A stretch of DNA of 64,000 bases from Rutpela maculata (taxonomy: Eukaryota > Arthropoda > Insecta > Coleoptera > Cerambycidae): the NCBI GenBank assembly GCA_936432065.2, contig OW386285.2, forward strand, positions 102,553,869-102,617,868, given 5' to 3'. Numbering within the stretch: position 1 is the first letter of the stretch; every line of letters starts with the position of its first letter. The notes beneath the pieces were generated by a model. It was not told where the DNA came from and searched no databases. It saw nothing but the letters and a program-made list of their open reading frames with translations. Below, piece after piece: positions 11,849 to 22,610 of the stretch. A program made the translations under genes and the position numbers.

Positions 11849-12448
11849 CAGTGGTGGAACAGAGTGTTCGAAGAACACGGGTCCCCTGCTGAGGGGGGGT
11901 CCACCAACATCAGTCGAGATATTGTATTTCAAACTTGTTATAGTAAATGTTCCTTCACTTTTGTAATAGGTATCCAAGTAGCAAATTATACTTGAAAAGT
12001 TCCTAGTTTTGATAACTCTCTGATATGTTTAGTGGAATGTAGAATATATGACTGTTTTAAGATAATTACTTTTTATTCTCATTCCTGTACCTACTTTTTT
12101 AATTGATTTTTGCACATATTGGGCAGGGCCCCCGCATCAAATCATGGGCCCCGGTACCAAATACACTACCGCCTAATAATTGATGAGCGGGGGAGAGAAA
12201 TGTGAAAAAAATTTTTTTGTCAAGATCTCTGGCGGGCCCCCGAGCTTAATAATTGATGAAAGAGGAAGGGGGAGGGGGGGGGGGGAGGTTAAAAAATTCT
12301 TTGGCAGGACGCGCGCTTAATAATTAATAAGCAGGGGGATTGTCAAGATCTCTGGTGGGCCCCTAAACTCAGTACCCAATAGCCCCCCATACGGAGACCC
12401 ACAAATATTCCTGGAACACGGGCCCCTTCCAATGAAGTCCCGCCACTG
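11849..12448. mobile_element. 600-bp hAT-type MITE with 8-bp TSD
   Basis: Ends CAGTGGTGGAAC and GTCCCGCCACTG, flanked by GTAATAAT on both sides (11841-11848, 12449-12456). Three diverged internal repeats begin TAATAATTGATGAGCGGGGG or similar (about 12172, 12249, 12320), separated by G-runs and GGCGGGCCCC. Non-coding. Confidence 0.82.
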
Positions 12449-12590
12449 GTAATAATCATCCATTCCACTGTGGATAACTGAGAGTCAGATTTTTGTTTTA
12501 CCAGATATTATTTATTATAAATAAACACAGAACTTTAGTTTTAATTTAATGTAAAACCACGGACAGTTTCATATTTTTTCCTAATGTATA

Positions 12591-13422
12591 CCAGGTGGCT
12601 CAGCCGACAGGGACACTCTTGTAACTTTTGAATGGGCGAATGGATTTTTTTCAAATTTGGTGTAGCAATGACACTTTCAATTATACGATGTAAAGATCCA
12701 AAATAGCCGACTTCCGATTTCGATGCAATTGACATGAAAATCATATTTTTAAGTGGAACAACCTGTATATTTTTGCATATATGGATCCTGCTGGCCAAAA
12801 TACATATGATCTGACCCTCAAATATTATTTTGACTTTCAAAAAATATAATTTTTTTAATTTTTAGTTTTAATTATAGAAGGTCGCGATTTTGCCAAAGTT
12901 GTTAAAAATCAGTCTGCAATTACATTTAAAATATTATCTCTAACATTAAACACGATTTATTATTCATTAAGTTTAACGATATTGGGTTTTCAACGAAAAC
13001 ATTTTTTTTTAATGGAACTCCTATGGGACAACCTGTTATTTAATTAGATCTTTAAATTACGAATTGTATGCATAATGTCTACCTTCTAAATTTATAATAT
13101 AAAAAAGAAATGCTTTGATAATCGATTTTTTACAACAGTAAAGTAAAAATTTAAAAAGAACTATATTTCTTGAAAATTAAAATAATATTTGAGTGTCAAA
13201 TCTTATGTATTTTGGACAGCAGGATCCAAATAATATGTAAAAATATACAGGTTGTCCCATTTAAAAATTTGATTTTTATGTAAATTGCATCTAAACCGGA
13301 AGTCGGTCATTTTGGTTCTTCACATCATATAATTGGAAATTTCATCCCATATCCAGGTTTGAAAAAAATTCATTCACGCATTCAAAAGTTAGAAGAGTGT
13401 CCCTATAGGCTGAGCCACCCGG
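12591..13422. mobile_element. 832-bp palindromic MITE, TA-flanked
   Basis: Ends CCAGGTGGCTCAGCC and GGCTGAGCCACCCGG with TATA outside both. Arms of about 250-300 bp (12591-12850 and 13175-13422) pair, sharing ACTTCCGGTTT-type, CATATTATTTGGATCCTGCTG-type and CAACCTGTATATTTTT blocks. TA flanks suggest Tc1/mariner-like mobilisation. The middle, about 12850-13175, is AT-rich and non-coding. Confidence 0.75.
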
Positions 13423-13573
13423 TATAGGGAAGCTAGTTTAGGCTAACCTCTTCCATTTGTGTAGATATTCTGTTGTGCACAATAGATATTTATTTATTTA
13501 TTATTTTATATTGAGGCCAATTCGTCAATATATGAGTGTGAGGACCATCAAAACTAATTGTTGTGGAATGACG

Positions 13574-13918
13574 AGGTTTATTAAATACTGTATTATTAAG
13601 TGAGGACAATCGGGGACGGCGCCAAGGGGGCGGAGCTGCAGGGGCACGTACCCCCCAAAACGAACTGTGCTCCCCAATTGCCCCCTGGATTCCTAGATTT
13701 TTTAATAATTTAAATTAACGAAAATATTATATTTTTGCTCTATGATAAGGTTTATTAAATACTGTATTATTAAGTGAGGACAATCGGGAACGGCGCGGGG
13801 GGGGAGCTGCAGGGGCACGTGCCGGCCAAAAACGAACTGTGCTCCCCAAGTGCCCCCCTGGATTCCTAGATTTTTTAATAAGTTAAATTAACGAAAATAT
13901 TATATTTTTGCTCTATTA
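13574..13918 (+). repeat. Tandem duplication of a 174-bp GC-rich unit
   Basis: Two adjacent copies (13574-13747, 13748-about 13918), each starting AGGTTTATTAAATACTG, containing GACAATCGGG(G/A)ACGGCGC, GAGCTGCAGGGGCACGT and GGATTCCTAGATTTTTTAAT, and ending ATATTTTTGCTCTAT. They differ by a small indel and several substitutions in the G/C-rich part. No ORF. Confidence 0.8.
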
Positions 13919-13989
13919 CAATTATAATTCCTATTTCCTGTCCTACTGTACAATATATAAATTTCTGTGCCCATTACAAACCTAAAAAA

Positions 13990-14398
13990 AAAAATTGTGC
14001 CTACCCGGCCTGGCCAGTCTGGCGCCGTCCCTGAGGACAATTCTTACATCTATCATGATGAGAACTGTGTATACACTTTTTTGAGCATCTAACATTATGA
14101 GGACTCCAGTTCGTGTATATAAACGGTCTGCTAACAAAGCGAGGCCTGTGCAATGTTGCAAGATTTCTTGACCAGCAAAATAAAATAGTCCTACGAAACT
14201 AGATAATGTAACCAGATTATTGATATATTTTTGGAAGTAGATTGCAAAAAGCAGGCAGCTCTGCAAGGTTCACTCCGTCTTGCACGAGGCTGGGTTTTAG
14301 GAAGCGAAGTCACTGTCTCATATGGGATGAGATTTTAAGGCTAATATTCCCCTACTATTTAGTCGTAATGATGACTGAATAACGGACAATAATAATGA
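13990..14398 (+). mobile_element. 3'-terminal fragment of an R2-like LINE (copy 0)
   Basis: The segment GCACGAGGCTG(G/C)GTTTTAGG at 14282, followed by CCACTGTCTyATrTsG-like text, CCCCTACTA and a tail ending AATAATAATGA, matches the 3' UTR at 15238-15395 of the neighbouring copy. The upstream limit near 13990 is uncertain. Only non-coding tail is seen; a new element fragment starts immediately after. Confidence 0.5.
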
Positions 14399-15395
14399 TA
14401 TATTGAAATTACTCCTTCCCGACAACCCAAAGGATGAATACCACCAAGCCAGATATGGTGCTTCTGGATTTCATTCAAAGAAGAATGCATGTTATCGAGT
14501 TCTCTTGTCCAGCAGAATGGAATGTTACAACTAAAGAAATCCAGAAACGAGATAAATACAAAGACTTGCTGTTTGAATTTAGTATGATGTATCCAGATTT
14601 TGTAATTAAATTGATGGCCTTGATAATTGGCAGTCTTGGTGGTGTCTAACTGTCTTTTCTTAAGGAACTGAACCACAGAAGACTAAACAATCAGAATGGA
14701 ATCTTTCAGGGAGGGGAAAGGTTAGCGCATTTCTAAGCGCGCATCGAATCCCTGGAATAGAATACAGCGATGCCACATTTGGTAGATTGAGAACAACAAG
14801 TAATCTGGTACTCAATACAGAGTTGCCATATGTATAAAGAAATCTGATTTGTACAATAATTTAGTTACATACTTTGTAATTTTGAAAATAGATTAAAAAA
14901 ATCAACAAAATGACAAGTTCAGCATTATGTCAAACTAAGACAACGTTTAGACAATTCAGAAAGAGTGATTTTGCAAATTTGATTATAGTTGAAGATTTGT
15001 GCAAAATTAAATTATAAACTCCTAATTGCGACCCTGACTACAATATTACAAAATACGCCCCTGATATCTATTCCAACAAGATACGCGATTCTGGAGTTAA
15101 ATTGTACAAAGGATATGCCGCCAGTTTCCATTCTGATTGTTTAGTCTTCTGTGACTGAACATCATTCTCGTCTGTAGATCGGTCTCCACGACACTGGCGG
15201 CCAAGATGCAAACGGCATCATTCCCTGTTGTGAAGTAGCACGAGGCTGCGTTTTAGGAAGCGCCAACACCGCGCCGAGCCACTGTCTTATGTCGCAATTG
15301 TGTGGGATGCTACTGGAAGGCTAAAATGCCCCCACTACTTAGAGCCGATCATCATAAGGATGATTGATTGAAGAAATAATAATAGTAATAATAAG
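14399..15395 (+). pseudogene. R2-like LINE fragment: endonuclease domain and 3' UTR (copy 1), interrupted
   Basis: 5'-truncated copy retaining only the C-terminal restriction-like endonuclease: KPDMVLLDF, then IEFSCPAEWNV, then a KYKDLLFEF block and LMALIIGSLGG, collinear with 17660-17880 of the downstream copy. A stop replaces a Trp near 14407 and another follows the GG motif. The frame resumes beyond a 480-bp insertion (14674-15153) as IILVCRSVSTTLAAKMQ, followed by a 3' UTR from about 15238 and a tail of AATAATAATAG type. The PD...E core resembles the endonuclease of R2-clade elements. Inactive. Confidence 0.7.
14674..15153. mobile_element. 480-bp TIR element inserted in the R2-like copy
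   Basis: Perfect inverted termini of about 28 bp (CACAGAAGACTAAACAATCA... and its complement at 15126-15153), flanked by ACTGAAC at 14667-14673 and 15154-15160. Removing element plus one ACTGAAC makes the interrupted endonuclease reading continuous with the sister copy, validating both borders. Interior is AT-rich and non-coding. Confidence 0.85.
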
Positions 15396-18140
15396 TGCTG
15401 CGAACCACCAAACAACACTGTCTCGACAGGATACGGATGCTAGTGGTTTGTAAAAAATCACTAGTGAGGCGGGCGAGAGGGTTGGTGGAAAATAAACTCT
15501 TCCGCCAAAAGCCCTCGCGCCTTTTCGAACCGCCTCCGCGTATTGCAGAGAATCCGCCGACTGTAGATCAGGTGGAAAACTTCTGAAAAACGCTTTACGA
15601 GGAGAAGCTTCCATTCAACCGAGACTCTCCAGCCCTTGCACACTTTGAAACCTTTTGTCAAAGGTTTCAGCAACCACAGGAAGTGTGCCAACCAATAACT
15701 CCAGAAGAGGTTCGAAGAGCTCTCGAGAACTCTAAGAACTTTGCTGCTCCAGGTCCCGATGGGATAAATAATTTTTGGTGGAAAAAGTTACCGAGCACCC
15801 ACCACCACTTGGCCAGAATTTTTAATGCCTGGCTAAATGGGGAGCAGCAAATTCCTTCTTGGGTGGTTGAAGGGCGGACAGTGCTGATCCCCAAGAACGG
15901 AGATTTGTCCAACCCAAAGAACTACTGACCGATAACCTGTTTAAACGCATGTTACAAGGTGTTCACGCGCATTTTGTACATGCGGGTACTCCACGCAGTT
16001 GAACCGGTTTACGAACGGATATATGAGCAACGAGGGTCGTGTCGCTGGCTGCAAGGAGAACCTGCTGATTGACAGATGTGTCACGCAGCACTCCGTGCAG
16101 TACAAGCGGAACCTCTCCATGGCCTGGATCGACTACCGCAAGGCATTTGATATGACATCCCATGAACTTATTGTTCACTTGCTCCGATGTCTTGCGGTAC
16201 CCGGTCCCGTAGTGAGATACATCAAAGAACTGATGCCGCTCTGGAGGACACGCTTTACCATTACATCGGGTAACGGAGTCGGTAACATTCAGAAGGGGGG
16301 TATTTCAGGGAGATTCCCTTAGCCCCCTTCTGTTTTGCCTCTCACTACTGCCATTATCCGTTTCGCTCCGGAAAACCCACGATACAACTGCGGTACCCCC
16401 GGCGATAGGAGGCATAAGGTCACCCATCTGTTCTACATGGGTGACCTTTAACTTTATGCCTCCGGAGAGAGGGACCTACACCAGTCCCTCAGGGTGGTAC
16501 AGGAGTACACGCAGGCTGTTGGTATGTAGTTCGGGATGGACAAATGTGCACTGGTCCATCTCAAGAGAGGACTATGCGGGGACTACGGAGAGGACCCGCA
16601 GCTCGTAGACGGAAGCATCTTACATCATCTAGATGCCGGAGAGTCGTGCACTTACTTGGGTGTCGAGCAACGCTCCACCCAAGAAGTGAATGAAGTAAAA
16701 AACGCTCTCCGCGGCAAGTATCAGCACCGACTCCGACAGATCTGGTCTTCAGAACCCTCGGGGAAGAACAAGGTGTCTGCTACCAACATGCTTGCCGTTC
16801 CGATCCTTCTCTATTCCTTTGGAGTAGTGAAATGGAGTCGAGAGGAGTTGCGTCAACTCGAAGTAGGAACCCGCAAGATGATGCGTCTCAATAGGAGCTT
16901 GCATCCTAAATCGTCCGTTCCACGGCTATACCTCCCGCGACATCGAGGAGGCCGTGGACTCTTGAGTTTGGAGAGTCTCCATAACAGGATGGTACTGGAT
17001 GGATCCTGTAAGGTCATCAGGAGTTCGGATCCCCTCCTCTGCATGGTCCGGGACCATGAAAATGCAAGGGTAGGAGCCTTTTTGTTTAAGGCAGCACACA
17101 GAGCAGCAGATGAACTTGGTCTCTCCTTCGACGTCGAGCGGGTAAATCCCGACTCTGTTACCGAATTGAAACCTGCTCGACGAAAAGCCCAAATTAAAGC
17201 TGCAGAACACAACATCTTTCTGCAGCTTCACACGGATAAGCCAATGTATGGGGATTTCTATAAAAATATAGAAAACCTTGGCTTATCCGAAAGGTTGACC
17301 TGCCTTCTTAGGCCAGCCAGGCTGAAGTCTGAGACCGAGGGATTCATAATGGCTTGCCAAGATGGTGTATTCAACACCCTCGTCTATCGAAGTCGTGTCA
17401 TGGATATAGAAGTCCCTGATGTCAGCTGCAGGGCCTGCCGCAGGGCGCCAGAGACTTTGATGCACTTTTTGGCTTGTCCGACATATGCAGTCTCGGCCTA
17501 TATCCAGAGGCACGACGAAGCATTACGAGTGCTTTACTATCACCTAGGGCACTCGTATGGGATAGACGAGACATCAGTGCGGGGGATATTGAGTCCGTTG
17601 TGGGAAATGAGAAGTGTTTAATTTATTGGAACTACTCGTTTCCCACCGTCAGGCAAATACAAGCCAACAAGCCTGACGTAGTCCTCCTCGACCATCAACT
17701 TAAGACAATGTTCGTTGTGGAGTTCTCGGCTCCCGCGGAGAACAACATTGTCTTGAAGGAGGAGGAAAAATGGACAAAATATCGAGATCTGCTCTTCGAA
17801 TTCCGCAGACTGTATCCAGACCATATTGTTAACATAGTGGTACTGATTATAGGAGCCCTCGGTGGAACGAGACACACACTGCTTTCGGAACTTAAGATCA
17901 TACCGGCATGCCGAAATTCGGCAGAGGTCATAGCCGGCAGAATGCAGAAGGCCGTCATTCTCGGTTCATTACGTCTGCTCAGGGCACACGATTCCCGGAC
18001 CCAGTCGTCACTTACCCCACGGGTGTGGGGAGTGGCTGCCGGTACTACCAGCTCCCCTCTGTGAGGGTCGGAGCCACAGAGAAGGGTGACTGGTTTTTAA
18101 CAAAAAAAAGAATAAATAATAGTGATAAGTAAAACAGTTT
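15396..18140 (+). pseudogene. R2-like (restriction-like endonuclease) non-LTR retrotransposon, decayed
   Basis: 5'-truncated copy in three frames. 15683-15925 has RT entry motifs including AAPGPDGINNFWWKKL and VLIPKNGDLSNPKNY. 15999-16322 has AWIDYRKAFD. The active-site box at 16434-16448 reads YMGDL then stop, so the first catalytic Asp is lost. 16536-17621 is a 361-codon thumb/linker ORF with a zinc-knuckle-like CRACRRAPETLMHFLACP (about 17425-17480). After a frame change near 17600 comes the endonuclease: KPDVVLLDH, FVVEFSAPAENN, YRDLLFEFRRLYPD, IGALGGTRHTLLSELKII. The tail near 18105-18130 is a T/A-rich AATAATAGTGATAA run. R2-clade elements use target-primed reverse transcription; this one is dead by frameshifts, stops and the YMGD change. 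GC content is clearly above its surroundings. Confidence 0.88.
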
Positions 18141-18479
18141 AGAATTTTTGTTTTACTATCTCATCAATTTCTCCCGGTAACTGAGAAATGTATTGTGAAA
18201 GGTCGAATATAATTTTGATGTTTTTGTCTTACTCTTCTATGTCTAAAGGGTATTCGTAAAAAAATCGAGTATGGTCTTCAAATTTTCTTGATCAGCTGGA
18301 TCCATAAATGTCTGTTGAGCTTACGAAAGAGCAACTAATCTGGATAGATTAATATAGTTGTTTGGCAACCTATTATAAAAACTGTTGAAGTAAGAGCAAA
18401 TTATAAACTTTTTTGTTGGTATAAATCGTACCTACTTCAACTTTCTACATTTATAACAAATTTAAATGTACATTTGCAG
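18141..18479. other. Intron sequence upstream of the first visible coiled-coil exon
   Basis: AT-rich, no ORF. It ends in a weak pyrimidine tract and the acceptor TTTGCAG at 18473-18479. Upstream exons of the gene were not recognised between 15 kb and here. Confidence 0.5.
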
Positions 18480-18696
18480 AGAAAAGGAAACATTACAAGA
18501 AACAGTTAACAAATTACAAAATGCACTAGCAATTTTGCGGGATAAGGAAAATGACACTTGTGATAAAGTAAAAAGAAGCTTAGATGTCGCAGAGCAAGCT
18601 CAATATGAAAAAAATGCTGCTGATGCTGAAATTCGGAGGCTCAAGGATGAACTAGAACGACAACATTTGAAGTTAAGAGATGCGATAGCAGATCAG
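18480..18696 (+). CDS. Coiled-coil protein (candidate SDCCAG8/CCCAP-like), exon a
   Basis: First visible exon of a host gene of which 936 coding bases (about 311 residues) can be joined from five exons. Acceptor TTTGCAG, donor CAG|GTATCT. It begins on the third base of a codon and ends in phase 0. The peptide (REKETLQETVNKLQNALAI... to LKLRDAIADQ) is charged, Leu-rich heptad sequence without globular motifs or membrane segments. Joined, the exons give a continuous coiled coil broken once by a proline-rich LPPPTPRKEE linker. The last exon has AELESMIYSQNQLMDKLS and TECHALTQKLEDAS, which I recall resembling the C-terminal region of SDCCAG8, a centrosome/ciliary-base protein. That is memory of a pattern, so the family is tentative; other centrosomal coiled-coil families are possible. 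The gene continues beyond both visible ends. Confidence 0.78.
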
Positions 18697-18791
18697 GTAT
18701 CTAAATGACAAGTTTTCTTACGTTTTTGTATATTAAACAGTTGTTACAACCTACAACAGCACTGTACGAAAATATTTTTTTAACTTTTCAG

Positions 18792-19008
18792 GGTCGTAGA
18801 ATAGCCGATGAAAGATCTGCCGTTGAAAGAAGATATACTCAACAGATAGAACAATTAACAGCCGAACTAGGCGTTCAATGGGAAACTACCAATAAATTAC
18901 AGTTAGAAGTGGACAAACAAAGAAGAGAAAATGGTGATCTACGAAGAGAAGTTACGCAAAAACAAGCACTAATCGATGAATTAAAAAAAGATATGCAAAG
19001 TAAAATAA
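18792..19008 (+). CDS. Coiled-coil protein, exon b
   Basis: Acceptor TTTTCAG at 18785-18791, donor GTAAGT at 19009. Phase 0 in, phase 1 out; same length (217 bp) as exon a after a 95-bp intron. Encodes GRRIADERSAVERRYTQQ through LIDELKKDMQSK, strongly charged heptads. Reading past the donor loses the coiled-coil character, supporting this 3' border. Confidence 0.82.
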
Positions 19009-19071
19009 GTAAGTATAAAAACATGGCAAAAATAAAACTGTATTTTTACATAATTGGACCCTACCAATATT

Positions 19072-19141
19072 CGTCAATAAAAAGACGAGAAGGCATATCT
19101 CACATATTATGTAAGCTACGCCTCCTGGTCTTTCCAGTGAC
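19072..19141. repeat. 70-bp mini foldback repeat, copy 1
   Basis: Pairs CGTCAATAAAAAGACGAGAA with the complement of CTGGTCTTTCCAGTGAC around a loop CATATCTCACATATTATGTA. It is a short sister of the outermost element at 22555-23628, showing that element's uninterrupted state. Confidence 0.7.
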
Positions 19142-20041
19142 CTATAGTAAATAAAAAAAGTTACAACTTTTATTTATTTAAACTATTTTCCTCTACTGTT
19201 AATTTTTATGATTTACAGATGTCAGAATGGTGAAAATGTATGCTTCGCTGCAGATTTTTGCAATTATCTCTACCCTCGTTATTCCTACCTAGTTTGAAGT
19301 TTGAAAAAGTTTCTTGAATTCCGGAAAAATATCTGCTCCGTTGTTCCGACGTTATTAATACTCATTATTAATTTTGCATAATCAATAAAATTGACTAATA
19401 GTATTATTTCTTTAAAAGAATGAATTTTATCCGAATTTTTCGAGTTTTCACCGATCTGTCAACACTCAATTTTTCTCTATTGCTAATAATCCAGTCAGTG
19501 AGGGTTTCACCTCAAATTGAGTGCTAATGAATGGATTTTGATGAAACCTTGTGCAATGTATTTTTAATGATGTTAATAAAAAGTTGAAAAAAAAATATTA
19601 GAGCAGGAAATAATTGGAAGGGGTAGAAAACACTCCTTTTATCACGGGTTCCGCAACTTGTAGAATTAGGTCAAAAATGAAAAAAAACAATATATTTACC
19701 TTTTTTGGCCCAAAATAAGATGTTTTTACTCTTGTAGATTTTTTCGAGAAATTGCATATTTTTCGAGATATGGCCACTCGAAAATTCCTAAAAGTGGGGA
19801 AGGGGAAATGTAAAAGTTGAAAGAAAATCTGAAAAAATTCAGGTGAATGTAACATTGAAATACAAGACCTTTTTTATTTGCAACTTTTCTGTAAACTGCG
19901 TTTTCGCCGAGTTTTTCCGGAAAAACCTACCGCTTTATTTGAAATTGTAGCCCATTAAAAATATGTAATTTAAAAATTTGAGGAAATTCAGAACGTATGC
20001 ATTGAGGCCTTCTAAACATTCTCTGTCTCTTAGAATTTTTT

Positions 20042-20264
20042 TTGTAACTTGTTAATTTTGCGAGTTACAGGCGGTTTTTCATGATAAATAATGTACTACA
20101 TTTTTTCCCATTTTCAATTTAAAAATTATATTGAATCTTTAAAAATGGTATAACTATATAGGTTTCATATTTTTTTTATAATAATATACATAATGTGCAA
20201 AAAATGTAGTACATTATTTATCGTAAAAAAATGCCTGTAACTCGGAAAATTAGCAAGTTATAAA
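20042..20264. repeat. 223-bp palindromic repeat
   Basis: GTAACTTGTTAATTTTGCGAG... near 20044 pairs with CTCGGAAAATTAGCAAGTTA at about 20241-20260; the inner AATAATGTACTACATTTTTT pairs near 20195-20220. Non-coding, intronic. Confidence 0.65.
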
Positions 20265-21407
20265 AAAATGTGCGCCCCAGCTCACATTCCTCCACTGTCT
20301 ACACTCTTTGCTTGTAGAATACATACTTTTGCAATTATCTCTGTCCCGATTGGTCCCACGTAGTAATAAGCCCGTAATTGGAAAGTATTTAAATCACCGA
20401 CTAATATCTGAGAGAAGAAGCGTATCTGAGATCACACTCATATTGGACGTCACGTCATCTAACAGTATATCTCTGCGAGTGCAATGATTCGGACATATAA
20501 TTCGTGCCGTTTGCAGTTATTTCCTAAAATTATTTAGTTGTATTCAGTCTGTGATATTAAATTATAGTGTATATTTAAGCGTACCATATTTAGAAAGGCT
20601 TAAATTGTTTTAAACTTGGCTGAAAAGGTTACTTCAAAGGTTAATCGGATAATTTACGCCATACACCTGCCGGGTGTATGCCACACGCTACTGCGTCACA
20701 AATGAAATATTTTTCAACTACTCCTGTATCTTGGCTTTAATTACTTCGCTGCATGTATATGAAAATTTGCAAAAATGAAAAAGTTTGTCTCTTAGTCAAA
20801 ATATGAGTAATAAGTCGTGTAATAAGTCCATTGTTGTTTAAAGAGAATAATAAACAATAATCTATAGAAACAAAAAGACCATTGAAAGCGCTTGTTTGTG
20901 TACTTGAATAAAAAAATCAGACCGATGGCTCAATTAGATTTGAAGGTATGGCAGTGTAAATGTTAAAAAATACTATATTTATAATCAATCAATTTCTCAA
21001 GTTTTTTTCGAGATAAAAAATATCTGTACCACAAAAAAATATCGAAAATAGCCATTTCTTATATAGAATTGTTCACTTTATAAAAACTATCAGGTCTGGT
21101 CTGATTCTACGCTGATTTTTTGTTCTCGAGAGCGGAGAGACTTATATGGTCTATTTCGCTCCACTATCAAGCTATTACAAATACAACTTCCATAAATGGA
21201 ATTAATTTAAAAAGTGCGCTAGCGCTGTGGCGTCTCCTGTTACATGATGTCACGCATTGTTTGCGCGTCTAACGGATTTATTCAAACTTTAATATTACCG
21301 CTTGTAAAAGGAAAAATAAGAAAAAATCCTTTACATACTGTATTTTGTATTAAGTAAAGATTCTAAAAATATTAAAATTATATTTTTTGCACGGAGCCTA
21401 TAAGTTA

Positions 21408-21599
21408 TTATCAATAAAATTTCCTGACACTTTTGTTTCAAAAATTTTCCTCCACTATCAATTATTTACAAATTACAACAGCTCGAAAATTTTATTACTT
21501 TTTAAACTTTGAGCTGCTGTAATTTTAAAACAGTTTACCGTGGAGAAAGTTGTTGAAACGGGTGTTTTAGGAAATTTTATTACCTACAATATTGATAAT
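21408..21599. repeat. 190-bp palindromic repeat
   Basis: TTATCAATAAAATTTCCTGA at the left pairs with TAGGAAATTTTATTACCTAC... at the right; the inner TACAGCAGCTCAAAG stem mirrors ACAACAGCTCGAAAA. Intronic, non-coding. Confidence 0.6.
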
Positions 21600-22610
21600 A
21601 ACTAATTACTATATAGGAGCAACGGGGACAGTAATTGCAAGTATTTGCAGCGAAACACAAATTTTCACCATTTTGACGACTGTAAATCGTAAAATATTAA
21701 CATTAGAGACAAATCATTTATTGTTAATAAAAGTTTTTTCAATATTGGTAATACCTAATTTAAGAACTAACATGAAAGGAGATAAACCTATTTTGACCAT
21801 CATTTTTTCAACATGGCGGCCGTAGCGGCCCTATATTTTTGTGTAGAACATTAATTAACCCTCCTCTACTTCATACAATCAGCGAGTACCGCCCGTTTCT
21901 TTGCTCTACAAACTGTTAGAGTGAGTTTAAGGAGGAGAATTGGAAATGAATTCATTCTGAGGGTGATTTGGTAGGGGAAGAAAAAAATATAATTGTTGAA
22001 ATGTCATTTACGTTACATTAATTTTCAATTTTTCATTTTTTTTTCAGAAAAATAAAATTTTCTTCGATTTTGATGAAACTTCGGATTTGGGAGGTTTGAG
22101 TGATTCTTAATAACCTTTCTTATGCCAAGAACTCATCCAAATTCGCTGTAAAATGATCAAATTAGTGGAGTGATGACATTTAATTGGGCAAACCCTGTAT
22201 GCTTTTCTTGTCCCAAACTGTTTTATTAAAACTATACACGTGCATAGTACATTTGTATTTTTTCCTCGGTGACAAAGACCTAAAAAGCTAAAACACATTT
22301 ACAGTTTTAATAAAATATATTAAATATTAAAAAGCACATTTGTCTACGTACTTAAAATACTGAATAATGTTTCATAAAAACCGAACCACAATCAATTCAA
22401 AGTATTAAAAATAAAACAAATTGAATATCAATGAAACCGAGAAAATAATGATTTTTGGTTTTTATTCCCATAAATGTCAACGTAAAAATAAATTTCTTTT
22501 ATTATTTAAAGACAGATGTTCTGCAGAGAATACTATGATTTTTTTAGGGAAAATATCGTCACTGGAAAGACGAAGAGGCGCATCTCACATAAATATACAT
22601 TATAGATACG

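Noticed and set aside
16853..17231. Overlapping minus-strand frames of 120 and 101 codons
   Set aside because: Antisense shadows of the R2-like reverse transcriptase/linker ORF, without recognisable domains.
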